A stretch of 64,000 bases of DNA from Orychophragmus violaceus (taxonomy: Eukaryota; Streptophyta; Magnoliopsida; Brassicales; Brassicaceae). The stretch lies in the NCBI GenBank assembly GCA_030180135.1, contig CM058230.1, positions 104,771,503 to 104,835,502 of the forward strand, in the 5' to 3' direction. The notes beneath the pieces are model-generated. The model was not told where the DNA came from. It did not search any database and saw only the letters and a list, made by a program, of their open reading frames with translations. This document shows positions 20,674 through 33,800 of the stretch, piece after piece (the first letter of the stretch is position 1; the number at the start of each line of letters is the position of its first letter). A program made the translations under genes and the position numbers.

Positions 20674-20684
20674 AAGTGGGAGAT
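20674..20684 (+). promoter_or_regulatory. polypurine tract
   Basis: AAGTGGGAGAT lies directly before the 3' LTR start TGTTGG. This is the standard plant copia primer site for plus-strand synthesis. Confidence 0.9.
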
Positions 20685-21320
20685 TGTTGGAATTGTGTCC
20701 AGTAATCTCGGTACTGTCTCTAGAAAGTAAGAGTATGTCAAAGATCAGACATAAGTCATATAATGCTGGGGGTCATGATGGCTTGCTAGAGTCCGCTCAT
20801 GATCTATAAGTCTTGGACTTATTGCCTTTATTATATGATCCCATATGGGTCACACGCCTAAGCTAACAGGAAAATGTGTTGGAACGGTTTAGCAGAAGTA
20901 CGGTAAAAGTGCCAGGCATTTGTCGTACTAAGAGAGAGACTAATGGGTCTGATTAAATCCATGGGATTTAATCAGATTGGTATTTTGGGCCCAAAAGCCC
21001 AAAAGGGAAATAGAAGGCTTTTATAAACTAAAAGCCAAGTCTTTTCTCCCTAACCCTAGCCCCCAGCGCCGAAAATCCTCTCTCCCTGCGCCTCCCATCA
21101 GCTCGGTCTAGCAGCCGTTTTCTGTGATCGCGTGTGTGAACCTTTGGAGGATTCATCTCTCGGTGTTTCTCTGATCTCTGACCTGTTCCATCAATTCCGC
21201 TGCAACAAACAGGTAAAAGGTGAGATCATCTAATGTTTCTATTCAAGAGAACCTAGATCTGTATGTTTAGGTTGATATGAATCTGTAAATTGAATCAGGA
21301 TCAACTAAACAATTCCTACA
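20685..21320 (+). repeat. 3' long terminal repeat (636 bp)
   Basis: Same length as the 5' LTR with one base different (T at 21011 versus G at 13836). It carries the same inverted repeat (20948-20976), TATA box (about 21022-21027), telobox and splice donor (about 21213). Its promoter points into the right satellite array. Confidence 0.97.
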
Positions 21321-21325
21321 TCGCG
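21321..21325. repeat. target-site duplication, right copy (TCGCG)
   Basis: TCGCG directly follows the 3' LTR and matches the left copy at 13505-13509. The satellite then continues from the same point in the monomer. Confidence 0.85.
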
Positions 21326-24300
21326 GTGCATGAAAAACAAAGTGTTCATGGCCCGGGAAGAATCGGGTCGAGTTTTTTCGAAAGTACCACGACCAAAACC
21401 CCTCATATGGACAATAAGGAGATGTGGTGGAGAAAAAGGGTGAAAAAAAATTGACGGGATAGGATAAATTGATCGTGGACTGATCCTATGCACCGTGGGA
21501 CAGTCGCGGTGCATGAAAAACCAAGTGTTCATGGCCCGGGAAGAATCGGTTCGAGTTTTTTCGAAAGTACCACGACCAAAACCCCTCACATGGACAGTGA
21601 GGAGGTGTGGTGGAGGAAACGGGTGAAAAAATGACGGGATAGGATAAACTGATCGTGGACTGATCCTATGCACCGTGGGACAGTCGCGGTGCATGAAAAA
21701 CCAAGTGTTCATGGCCCGCGAAGAATCGGGTCGAGTTTTTTCGAAAGTATCACGACCAAAACCCCTCATATGGACAGTAAGGAGGTGTGGTGGAGGAAAC
21801 GGGTGAAAAAAACTGATGGGATAGGTCAAACTGATCGTGGACTGATCCTATGCACCGTGGGACAGTCGCGGTGCATGAAAAACCAAGTGTTCATAGACCG
21901 GGAAGAATCAGTTCGAGTTTTTTCGAAATTACCACGACCAAAACCCCTCATATGGATAGTAAGGAGGTGTGGTGGAGGAAACGGGTTAAAAAATGACGGG
22001 ATAGGATAAACTGATCGTGGACTGATCCTATGCACCGTGGGACAGTCGCGGTGCATGAAAAACCAAGTGTTCATGGCCCGGGAAGAATCGGGTCGAGTTT
22101 TTTCGAAAGTACCACGACCAAAACCCCTCATATGGACAGTAAGGAGGTGTGGTGGAGGAAACGGGTGAAAAGAAAAATGACAGGATAGGATAAATTGATC
22201 GTGGACTGATCCTATGCACCGTGGGACAGTCGCGGTGCATGAAAAACGAAGTGTTCATGGCCCGGGAAGAATCGGTTCGAGTTTTTTCGAAAGTACCAAG
22301 ACCAAAACCCCTCATATGGATAGTAAGGAGGTGTGGTGGAGGAAACGGGTGAAAAAAAATGATGGGATAGGATAAACTGATCGTGGACTGATCCTATGCA
22401 CCGTGGGACAGTCGCGGTGCATGAAAAACCAAGTGTTCATGGCCCGGGAAGAATCGGTTCGAGTTTTTTCGAAAGTACCATGACCAAAACCCCTCACATG
22501 GACAGTAAGGAGGTGTGGTGGAGGAAACGGGTGAAAAAATCACGGGATAGGATAAACTGATCCTGGACTGATCCTATGTACCGTGGGACACTCGCGGTGC
22601 ATGAAAAACCAAGTGTTCATGGCCCGGGAAAAATCGGTTCGAGTTTTTTCGAAAGTACCACGACCAAAACCCCTCACATGGACAGTGAGGAGGTGTGGTG
22701 GAGGAAACGGGTGAAAAAATGACGGGATAGGATAAACTGATCGTGGACTGATCCTATGCACCGTGGGACAGTCGCGGTGCATGAAAAACCAAGTGTTCAT
22801 GGCCCGCGAAGAATCGGGTCGAGTTTTTTCGAAAGTATCACGACCAAAACCCCTCATATGGACAGTAAGGAGGTGTGGTGGAGGAAACGGGTGAAAAAAA
22901 CTGATGGGATAGGTCAAACTGATCGTGGACTGATCCTATGCACCGTGGGACAGTCGCGGTGCATGAAAAACCAAGTGTTCATAGCCCGGGAATAATCAGT
23001 TCGAGTTTTTTCGAAAGTACCACGACCAAAACCCCTCATATGGATAGTAAGGAGGTGTGGTGGAGGAAACGGGTTAAAAAATGACGGGATAGGATAAACT
23101 GATCGTGGACTGATCCTATGCACCGTGGGACAGTCGCGGTGCATGAAAAACCAAGTGTTCATGGCCCGGGAAGAATCGGGTCGAGTTTTTTCGAAAGTAC
23201 CACGACCAAAACCCCTCATATGGACAGTAAGGAGGTGTGGTGGAGGAAACGGGTGAAAAAAAAAATGACAGGATAGGATAAATTGATCGTGGACTGATCC
23301 TATGCACCGTGGGACAGTCGCGGTGCATGAAAAACCAAGTGTTCATGGCCCGGGAAGAATCGGTTCGAGTTTTTTCGAAAGTACCATGACCAAAACCCCT
23401 CACATGGACAGTAAGGAGGTGTGGTGGAGGAAACGGGTGAAAAAATGACCGGATAGGATAAACTGATCGTGGACTGATCCTATGCACCGTGGGACACTCG
23501 CGGTGCATGAAAAACCAAGTGTTCATGGCCTGGGAAGAATCGGGTCGAGTTTTTTCGAAAGTACCATGACCAAAACCCCTCATATGGATAGTAAGGAGGT
23601 GTGGTGGAGGAAACGGGTGAAAAAAATGACGGGATAGGATAAACTGATCGTGGACTGATCCTATGCACCGTGGGACAGTCGCGGTGCATGAAAAACCAAG
23701 TGTTCATGGCCCGGGAAGAATCGGTTCGAGTTTTTTCGAAAGTACCATGACCAAAACCCCTCACATGGACAGTAAGGAGGTGTGGTGGAGGAAACGGGTG
23801 AAAAAATCACGGGATAGGATAAACTGATCCTGGACTGATCCTATGCACCGTGGGACACTCGCGGTGCATGAAAAACCAAGTGTTCATGGCCCGGGAAGAA
23901 TCGGGTCGAGTTTTTTCGAAAGTATCACGACCAAAACCCCTCATATGGACAGTAAGGAGGTGTGGTGGAGGAAACGGGTGAAAAAAATGACAGGATAGGA
24001 TAAACTGATCGTGGACTGATCCTATACACCGTGGGACAGTCGTGGTACATGAAAAACCAAGTGTTCATGGCCCGGGGAGAATCGGTTCGAGTTTTTTTGA
24101 AAGTACCACGACCAAAACCCCTCACATGGACAGTAAGGAGGTGTGGTGGAGGAAACGGGTGAAAAAAAAAATAACGGGATAGGATAAACTGATCCTGGAC
24201 TGATCCTATGCACCGTGGGACAGTCGCGGTGCATGAAAAACCAAGTGTTCATGGCCCGGGAAGAATCGGGTCGAGTTTTTTCGAAAGTACCATGACCAAA

Positions 24301-27300
24301 ACCCCTCATATGGATAGTAAGGAGGTGTGGTGGAGGAAACGGGTGAAAAAAATGACGGGATAGGATAAACTGATCGTGGACTGATCCTATGCACCGTGGG
24401 ACAGTCGCGGTGCATGAAAAACCAAGTGTTCATGGCCCGGGAAGAATCGGGTCGAGTTTTTTCGAAAGTACCACGACCAAAACCCCTCACATGGACAGTA
24501 AGGAGGTGTGGTGGAGGAAACGGGTGAAAAAAAAATGACGGGATAGGATAAACTGATCGTAGACTGATCCTATGCACCGTTAGACAGTCGCGGTGCATGA
24601 AAAACAAAGTGTTCATGGCCCGGGAAGAATCGGGTCGAGTTTTTTCGAAAGTATCACGACCCAAACCCCTCACATGGACAGTGAGGAGGTGTGGTGGAGG
24701 AAACGGGTGAAAAAATGACGGGATAGGATAAACTGATCGTGGACTGATCCTATGCACCGTGGGACAGTCGCGGTGCATGAAAAACCAAGTGTTCATGGCC
24801 CGCGAAGAATCGGGTCGAGTTTTTTCGAAAGTATCACGACCAAAACCCCTCATATGGACAGTAAGGAGGTGTGGTGGAGGAAACGGGTGAAAAAAACTGA
24901 CGGGATAGGTCAAACTGATCGTGGACTGATCCTATGCACCGTGGGACAGTCGCGGTGCATGAAAAACCAAGTGTTCATAGTCCGGGAAGAATCAGTTCGA
25001 GTTTTTTCGAAAGTACCACGACCAAAACCCCTCATATGGATAGTAAGGAGGTGTGGTGGAGGAAACGGGTTAAAAAATGACGGGATAGGATAAACTGATC
25101 GTGGACTGATCCTATGCACCGTGGGACAGTCGCGGTGCATGAAAAACCAAGTGTTCATGGCCCGGGAAGAATCGGGTCGAGTTTTTTCGAAAGTACCACG
25201 ACCAAAACCCCTCATATGGACAGTAAGGAGGTGTGGTGGAGGAAACGGGTGAAAAAAAAAATGACAGGATAAGATAAATTGATCGTGGACTGATCTTATG
25301 CACCGTGGGACAGTCGCGGTGCATGAAAAACCAAGTGTTCATGGCCCGGGAAGAATCGGTTCGAGTTTTTTCGAAAGTACCATGACCAAAACCCCTCACA
25401 TGGACAGTAAGGAGGTGTGGTGGAGGAAACGGGTGAAAAAATGACCGGATAGGATAAACTGATCGTGGACTGATCCTATGCACCGTGGGACACTCGCGGT
25501 GCATGAAAAACCAAGTGTTCATGGCCCGGGAAGAATCGGGTCGAGTTTTTTCGAAAGTACCATGACCAAAACCCCTCATATGGATAGTAAGGAGGTGTGG
25601 TGGAGGAAACGGGTGAAAAAAAATGACGGGATAGGATAAACTGATCGTGGACTGATCCTATGCACCGTGGGACAGTCGCGGTGCATGAAAAACCAAGTGT
25701 TCATGGCCCGGGAAGAATCGGGTCGAGTTTTTTCGAAAGTACCATGACCAAAACCCCTCACATGGACAGTAAGGAGGTGTGGTGGAGGAAACGGGTGAAA
25801 AAAAAATGACGGGATAGGATAAACTGATCGTGGACTGATCCTATGCACCGTTAGACAGTCGCGGTGCATGAAAAACAAAGTGTTCATGGCCCGGGAAGAA
25901 TTGGGTCTAGTTTTTTCGAAAGTACCACGACCAAAACCCCTCAGATGGACAATAAGGAGATGTGGTGGAGAAAACAGGTGAAAAAAAATTGACGGGATAG
26001 GATAAATTGATCGTGGACTGATCCTATGCACCGTGGGACAGTCGCGGTGCATGAAAAACCAAGTGTTCATGGCCCGGGAAGAATCGGTTCGAGTTTTTTC
26101 GAAAGTACCACGACCAAAACCCCTCACATGGACAGTGAGGAGGTGTGGTGGAGGAAACGGGTGAAAAAATGACGGGATAGGATAAACTGATCGTGGACTG
26201 ATCCTATGCACCGTGGGACAGTCGCGGTGCATGAAAAACCAAGTGTTCATGGCCCGCGAAGAATCGGGTCGAGTTTTTTCGAAAGTATCACGACCAAAAC
26301 CCCTCATATGGACAGTAAGGAGGTGTGGTGGAGGAAACGGGTGAAAAAAACTGACGGGATAGGTCAAACTGATCGTGGACTGATCCTATGCACCGTGGGA
26401 CAGTCGCGGTGCATGAAAAACCAAGTGTTCATAGCCCGGGAAGAATCAGTTCGAGTTTTTTCGAAAGTACCACGACCAAAACCCCTCATATGGATAGTAA
26501 GGAGGTGTGGTGGAGGAAACGGGTTAAAAAATGACGGGATAGGATAAACTGATCGTGGACTGATCCTATGCACCGTGGGACAGTCGCGGTGAATGAAAAA
26601 CCAAGTGTTCATGGCCCGGGAAGAATCGGGTCGAGTTTTTTCGAAAGTACCACGACCAAAACCCCTCATATGGACAATAAGGAGGTGTGGTGGAGGAAAC
26701 GGGTGAAAAAAAAATGACAGGATAGGATAAATTGATCGTGGACTGATCCTATGCACCGTGGGACAGTCGCGGTGCATGAAAAACCAAGTGTTCATGGCCC
26801 GGGAAGAATCGGTTCGAGTTTTTTCGAAAGTACCATGACCAAAACCCCTCACATGGACAGTAAGGAGGTGTGGTGGAGGAAACGGGTGAAAAAATGACCG
26901 GATAGGATAAACTGATCGTGGACTGATCCTATGCACCGTGGGACACTAGCGGTGCATGAAAAACCAAGTGTTCATGGCCCGGGAAGAATCGGGTCGAGTT
27001 TTTTCGAAAGTATCACGACCAAAACCCCTCATACGGACAGTAAGGAGGTGTGGTGGAGGAAACGGGTGAAAAAAATGACGGGATAGGATAAACTGATCCT
27101 GGACTGATCCTATGCACCGTGGGACAGTCGCGGTGCATGAAAAACCAGGTGTTCATGGCCCGGGAAGAATCGGGTCGAGTTTTTTCGAAAGTACCATGAC
27201 CAAAACCTCTCATATGGATAGTAAGGAGGTGTGGTGGAGGAAACGGGTGAAAAAAAAATGACGGGATAGGATAAACTGATCGTGGACTGATCCTATGCAC

Positions 27301-27830
27301 CGTGGGACAGTCGCGGTGCATGAAAAACCAAGTGTTCATGGCCCGGGAAGAATCGGGTCGAGTTTTTTCGAAAGTACCACGACCAAAACCCCTCATATGG
27401 ACAATAAGGAGGTGTGGTGGAGGAAACGGGTGAAAAAAATGACGGGATAGGATAAATTGATCGTGGACTGATCCTATACACCGTGGGACAGTCGCGGTGC
27501 ATGAAAAACCAAGTGTTCATGGCCCGGGAAGAATCGGTTCGAGTTTTTTCGAAAGTACCATGACCAAAACCCCTCACATGGACAGTAAGGAGGTGTGGTG
27601 GAGGAAACGGGTGAAAAAAAATGACGGGATAGGTTAAACTGATCCTGGACTGATCCTATGCACCGTGGGACAGTCGCGGTGCATGAAAAACCAAGTGTTC
27701 ATGGCCTGGTAAGAATCGGGTCGAGTTTTTTCGAAAGTATCACGACCAAAACCCCTCATATGGATAGTAAGGAGGTGTGGTGGGGGAAACGGGTGAAAAA
27801 AAAATGACGGGATAGGATAAACTGATCGTG
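21321..27830. repeat. right satellite array, proximal part (left-like variants)
   Basis: Same monomer, same orientation and same phase as the left array, about 36 units. It keeps left-array markers: AACAAAGTG and GGAGATGTGG in the first partial unit, GTTAGACAG at about 24579 and 25853, and AGGTCAAACTG units. Those AGGTCAAACTG units recur at about 21833, 22911, 24906 and 26361, then 28358, that is after 6, 11, 8 and 11 monomers, so the strict 14-monomer register of the left array is lost. Variants specific to the distal part (GTTGGACAG, GAGACAGTCGGG) are absent before about 27.8 kb. Confidence 0.88.
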
Positions 27831-30800
27831 GACTGATCCTATGCACCGTTGGACAGTCGCGGTGCATGAAAAACAAAGTGTTCATGGCCCGGGAAGAATC
27901 GGGTCGAGTTTTTTCGAAAGTACCACGACCAAAACCCCTCATATGGATAATAAGGAGATGTGGTGGAGAAAACGGGTGAAAAAAATTGACGGGATAGGAT
28001 AAATTGATCGTGGACTGATCCTATGCACCGTGGGACAGTCGCGGTGCATGAAAAACCAAGTGTTCATGGCCCGGGAAGAATCGGTTCGAGTTTTTTCGAA
28101 AGTACCACGACCAAAACCCCTCACATGGACAGTGAGGAGGTGTGGTGGAGGAAACGGGTGAAAAAATGACGGGATAGGATAAACTGATCGTGGACTGATC
28201 CTATGCACCGTGGGACAGTCGCGGTGCATGAAAAACCAAGTGTTCATGGCCCGCGAAGAATCGGGTCGAGTTTTTTCGAAAGTATCACGACCAAAACCCC
28301 TCATATGGACAGTAAGGAGGTGTGGTGGAGGAAACGGGTGAAAAAAACTGGCGGGATAGGTCAAACTGATCGTGGACTGATCCTATGCACTGTGGGACAG
28401 TCGCGGTACATGAAAAACCAAGTGTTCATGGCCCGGGAAGAATCGGTTCGAGTTTTTTCGAAAGTACCATGACCAAAACCCCTCGCATGGACAGTAAGGA
28501 GGTGTGGTGGAGGAAACGGGTGAAAAAAATGACGGGATAGGATAAACTGATCCTGGACTGATCGTATGCACCGTGGGACACTCGTGGTGCATGAAAAACC
28601 AAGTGTTCATGGCCCGGGAAGAATTGGGTCGAGTTTTTTCGAAAGTATCACGACCAAGACCCCTCATATGGACAGTAAGGAGGTGTGGTGGAGGAAACGG
28701 GTGAAAAAAATGACGGGATAGGATAAACTGATCGTGGACTGATCCTATGCACCGTGGGACAGTCGCGGTGCATGAAAAACCAAGTGTTCATGGCCCGGGA
28801 AGAATCGGTTCGAGTTTTTTCGAAAGTACCCCGACCAAAACCCCTCACATGGACAGTAAGGAGGTGTGGCGGAGGAAACGGGTGAAAAAAAATGACAGGA
28901 TAGGATAAACTGATCCTGGACTGATCCTATGCACCGTGAGACAGTCGGGTGCATGAAAAACCAAGTGTTCATGGCCCGGGAAGAATCGGGTCAAGTTTTT
29001 TCGAAAGTACCACGACCAAAACCCCTCATATGGATAGTAAGGAGGTGTGGTGGAGGAAACGGGTGAAAAAAAAACTGACGGGATAGGTCAAACTGATCGT
29101 GGACTGATCCTATGCACCGTGGGACAGTCGCGGTGCATGAAAAACCAAGTGTTCATGGCCCGGGAAGAATCGGGTCGAGTTTTTTCGAAAGTGCCACGAC
29201 CAAAACCCCTCATATGGACAATAAGGAGGTGTGGTGGAGGAAACGGGTGAAAAAAATGATGGGATAGGATAAATTGATCGTGGACTGATCCTCTGCACCG
29301 TGGGACAGTCGCGGTGCATGAAAAACCAAGTGTTCATGGCCCGGGAAGAATGGGGTCGAGTTTTTTCGAAAGTACCACGACCAAAACCCCTCATATGGAT
29401 AGTAAGGAGGTGTGGTGGAGGAAACGGGTGAAAAAAAAATGACGGGATAGGATAAACTGATCGTGGACTGATCCTATGCACCGTGGGACAGTCGCGGTGC
29501 ATGAAAAACCAAGTGTTTATGGCCCGAGAAGAATCGGGTCCAGTTTTTTTGAAAGTAACACGACCAAAACCCCTCATATGGACAATAAGGAGGTGTGGTG
29601 GAGGCAACGGGTTAAAAAAATGACGGGATAGGATAAATTGATCGTGGACTGATCCTATGCACCGTGGGACAGTCGCGGTGCATGAAAAACCAAGTGTTCA
29701 TGGCCCGGGAAGAATCGGGTCGAGTTTTTTCGAAAGTACCACGACCAAAACCCCTCATATGGACAGTAAGGAGGTGTGGTGGAGGAAACGGGTGAAAAAA
29801 AAATGACAGGATAGGATAAATTGATCGTGGACTGATCCTATGCACCGTGGGACAGTCGCGGTGCATGAAAAACCAAGTGTTCATGGCCCGGGAAGAATCG
29901 GTTCGAGTTTTTTCGAAAGTACCATGAACAAAACCCCTCACATGGACAGTAAGGAGGTGTGGTGGAGGAAACGGGTGAAAAAATGACCGGATAGGATAAA
30001 CTGATCGTGGACTGATCCTATGCACCGTGGGATACTAGCGGTGCATGAAAAACCAAGTGTTCATGGCCCAGGAAGAATCGGGTCGAGTTTTTTCGAAAGT
30101 ACCACGACCAAAACCCCTCATATGGACAGTAAGGAGGTGTGGTGGAGGAAACGGGTGAAAAAAAAATGACAGGATAGGATAAATTGATCGTGGACTGATC
30201 CTATGCACCGTGGGACAGTCGCGGTGCATGAAAAACCAAGTGTTCATGGCCCGGGAAGAATCGGTTCGAGTTTTTTCGAAAGTACCATGACCAAAACCCC
30301 TCACATGGACAGTAAGGAGGTGTGGTGGAGGAAACGGGTGAAAAAATGACCGGATAGGATAAACTGATCGTGGACTGATCCTATGCACCGTGGGACACTA
30401 GCGGTGCATGAAAAACCAAGTGTTCATGGCCCGGGAAGAATCGGGTCGAGTTTTTTCGAAAGTATCACGACCAAAACCCCTCATACGGACAGTAAGGAGG
30501 TGTGGTGGAGGAAACGGGTGAAAAAAACTGACGGGATAGGTCAAACTGATCGTGGACTGATCCTATGCACCGTGGGACAGTCGCGGTGCATGAAAAACCA
30601 AGTGTTCATAGCCCGGGAAGAATCAGTTCGAGTTTTTTCGAAAGTACCACGACCAAAACCCCTCACATGGACAGTAAGGAGGTGTGGTGGAGGAAACGGG
30701 TGAAAAAATGACCGGATAGGATAAACTGATCGTGGACTGATCCTATGCACCGTGGGACACTAGCGGTGCATGAAAAACCAAGTGTTCATGGCCCGGGAAG

Positions 30801-33800
30801 AATCGGGTCGAGTTTTTTCGAAAGTATCACGACCAAAACCCCTCATATGGACAGTAAGGAGGTGTGGTGGAGGAAACGGGTGAAAAAAACTGACGGGATA
30901 GGTCAAACTGATCGTGGACTGATCCTATGCACCGTGGGACAGTCGCGGTGCATGAAAAACCAAGTGTTCATAGCCCGGGAAGAATCAGTTCGAGTTTTTT
31001 CGAAAGTACCACGACCAAAACCCCTCATATGGATAGTAAGGAGGTGTGGTGGAGGAAACGGGTTAAAAAATGACGGGATAGGATAAACTGATCGTGGACT
31101 GATCCTATGCACCGTGGGACAGTCGCGGTGCATGAAAAACCAAGTGTTCATGGCCCGGGAAGAATCGGGTCGAGTTTTTTCGAAAGTACCACGACCAAAA
31201 CCCCTCATATGGACAGTAAGGAGGTGTGGTGGAGGAAACGGGTGAAAAAAAAATGACAGGATAGGATAAATTGATCGTGGACTGATCCTATGCACCGTGG
31301 GACAGTCGCGGTGCATGAAAAACCAAGTGTTCATGGCCCGGGAAGAATCGGTTCGAGTTTTTTCGAAAGTACCATGACCAAAACCCCTCACATGGACAGT
31401 AAGGAGGTGTGGTGGAGGAAACGGGTGAAAAAATGACCGGATAGGATAAACTGATCGTGGACTGATCCTATGCACCGTGGGACACTAGCGGTGCATGAAA
31501 AACCAAGTGTTCATGGCCCGGGAAGAATCGGGTCGAGTTTTTTCGAAAGTATCACGACCAAAACCCCTCATACGGACAGTAAGGAGGTGTGGTGGAGGAA
31601 ACGGGTGAAAAAAATGACGGGATAGGATAAACTGATCCTGGACTGATCCTATGCACCGTGGGACAGTCGCGGTGCATGAAAAACCAGGTGTTCATGGCCC
31701 GGGAAGAATCGGGTCGAGTTTTTTCGAAAGTACCATGACCAAAACCTCTCATATGGATAGTAAGGAGGTGTGGTGGAGGAAACGGGTGAAAAAAAAAATG
31801 ACGGGATAGGATAAACTGATCGTGGACTGATCCTATGCACCGTGGGACAGTCGCGGTGCATGAAAAACCAAGTGTTCATGGCCCGGGAAGAATCGGGTCG
31901 AGTTTTTTCGAAAGTACCACGACCAAAACCCCTCATATGGACAATAAGGAGGTGTGGTGGAGGAAACGGGTGAAAAAATGACGGGATAGGATAAATTGAT
32001 CGTGGACTGATCCTATACACCGTGGGACAGTCGCGGTGCATGAAAAACCAAGTGTTCATGGCCCGGGAAGAATCGGTTCGAGTTTTTTCGAAAGTACCAT
32101 GACCAAAACCCCTCACATGGACAGTAAGGAGGTGTGGTGGAGGAAACGGGTGAAAAAAAATGACGGGATAGGTTAAACTGATCCTGGACTGATCCTATGC
32201 ACCGTGGGACAGTCGCGGTGCATGAAAAACCAAGTGTTCATGGCCTGGTAAGAATCGGGTCGAGTTTTTTCGAAAGTATCACGACCAAAACCCCTCATAT
32301 GGATAGTAAGGAGGTGTGGTGGGGGAAACGGGTGAAAAAAAAATGACGGGATAGGATAAACTGATCGTGGACTGATCCTATGCACCGTTGGACAGTCGCG
32401 GTGCATGAAAAACAAAGTGTTCATGGCCCGGGAAGAATCGGGTCGAGTTTTTTCGAAAGTACCACGACCAAAACCCCTCATATGGATAATAAGGAGATGT
32501 GGTGGAGAAAACGGGTGAAAAAAATTGACGGGATAGGATAAATTGATCGTGGACTGATCCTATGCACCGTGGGACAGTCGCGGTGCATGAAAAACCAAGT
32601 GTTCATGGCCCGGGAAGAATCGGTTCGAGTTTTTTCGAAAGTACCACGACCAAAACCCCTCACATGGACAGTGAGGAGGTGTGGTGGAGGAAACGGGTGA
32701 AAAAATGACGGGATAGGATAAACTGATCGTGGACTGATCCTATGCACCGTGGGACAGTCGCGGTGCATGAAAAACCAAGTGTTCATGGCCCGCGAAGAAT
32801 CGGGTTGAGTTTTTTCGAAAGTATCACGACCAAAACCCCTCATATGGACAGTAAGGAGGTGTGGTGGAGGAAACGGGTAAAAAAAACTGACGGGATAGGT
32901 CAAACTGATCGTGGACTGATCCTATGCACTGTGGGACAGTCGCGGTACATGAAAAACCAAGTGTTCATGGCCCGGGAAGAATCGGTTCGAGTTTTTTCGA
33001 AAGTACCATGACCAAAACCCCTCACATGGACAGTAAGGAGGTGTGGTGGAGGAAACGGGTGAAAAAAATGACGGGATAGGATAAACTGATCCTGGACTGA
33101 TCGTATGCACCGTGGGACACTCGCGGTGCATGAAAAACCAAGTGTTCATGGCCCGGGAAGAATTGGGTCGAGTTTTTTCGAAAGTATCACGACCAAGACC
33201 CCTCATATGGACAGTAAGGAGGTGTGGTGGAGGAAACGGGTGAAAAAAATGACGGGATAGGATAAACTGATCGTGGACTGATCCTATGCACCGTGGGACA
33301 GTCGCGGTGCATGAAAAACCAAGTGTTCATGGCCCGGGAAGAATCGGTTCGAGTTTTTTCGAAAGTACCACGACCAAAACCCCTCACATGGACAGTAAGG
33401 AGGTGTGGCGGAGGAAACGGGTGAAAAAAAATGACAGGATAGGATAAACTGATCCTGGACTGATCCTATGCACCGTGAGACAGTCGGGTGCATGTAAAAC
33501 CAAGTGTTCATGGCCCGGGAAGAATCGGGTCAAGTTTTTTCGAAAGTACCACGACCAAAACCCCTCATATGGATAGTAAGGAGGTGTGGTGGAGGAAACG
33601 GGTGAAAAAAAAACTGACGGGATAGGTCAAACTGATCGTGGACTGATCCTATGCACCGTGGGACAGTCGCGGTGCATGAAAAACCAAGTGTTCATGGCCC
33701 GGGAAGAATCGGGTCGAGTTTTTTCGAAAGTGCCACGACCAAAACCCCTCATATGGACAATAAGGAGGTGTGGTGGAGGAAACGGGTGAAAAAATGATGG

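Larger units (their letters stand above)
13510..21320 (+). mobile_element. complete Ty1/copia LTR retrotransposon (7811 bp)
   Basis: All parts of a full-length element are present in order: 5' LTR 13510-14145, primer-binding site 14147-14160, leader, one open gag-pol frame 15854-19831, polypurine tract near 20674-20684 and 3' LTR 20685-21320. LTR ends are TGTTGGAAT and ATTCCTACA, an imperfect 9-bp inverted repeat with TG/CA termini. Domain order Gag-protease-integrase-RT-RNase H places it in Ty1/copia (Pseudoviridae). The LTRs differ at one base, the frame has no stop or frameshift, and the catalytic residues checked are present, so the element is young and may be autonomous. No second copy or solo LTR is present in the window. 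I cannot place it securely in a named plant copia lineage. Confidence 0.97.

Noticed and set aside
19832..20684. Envelope-like or extra gene after pol
   Set aside because: No long frame or membrane-segment pattern is present; the stretch is AT-rich with many stops.
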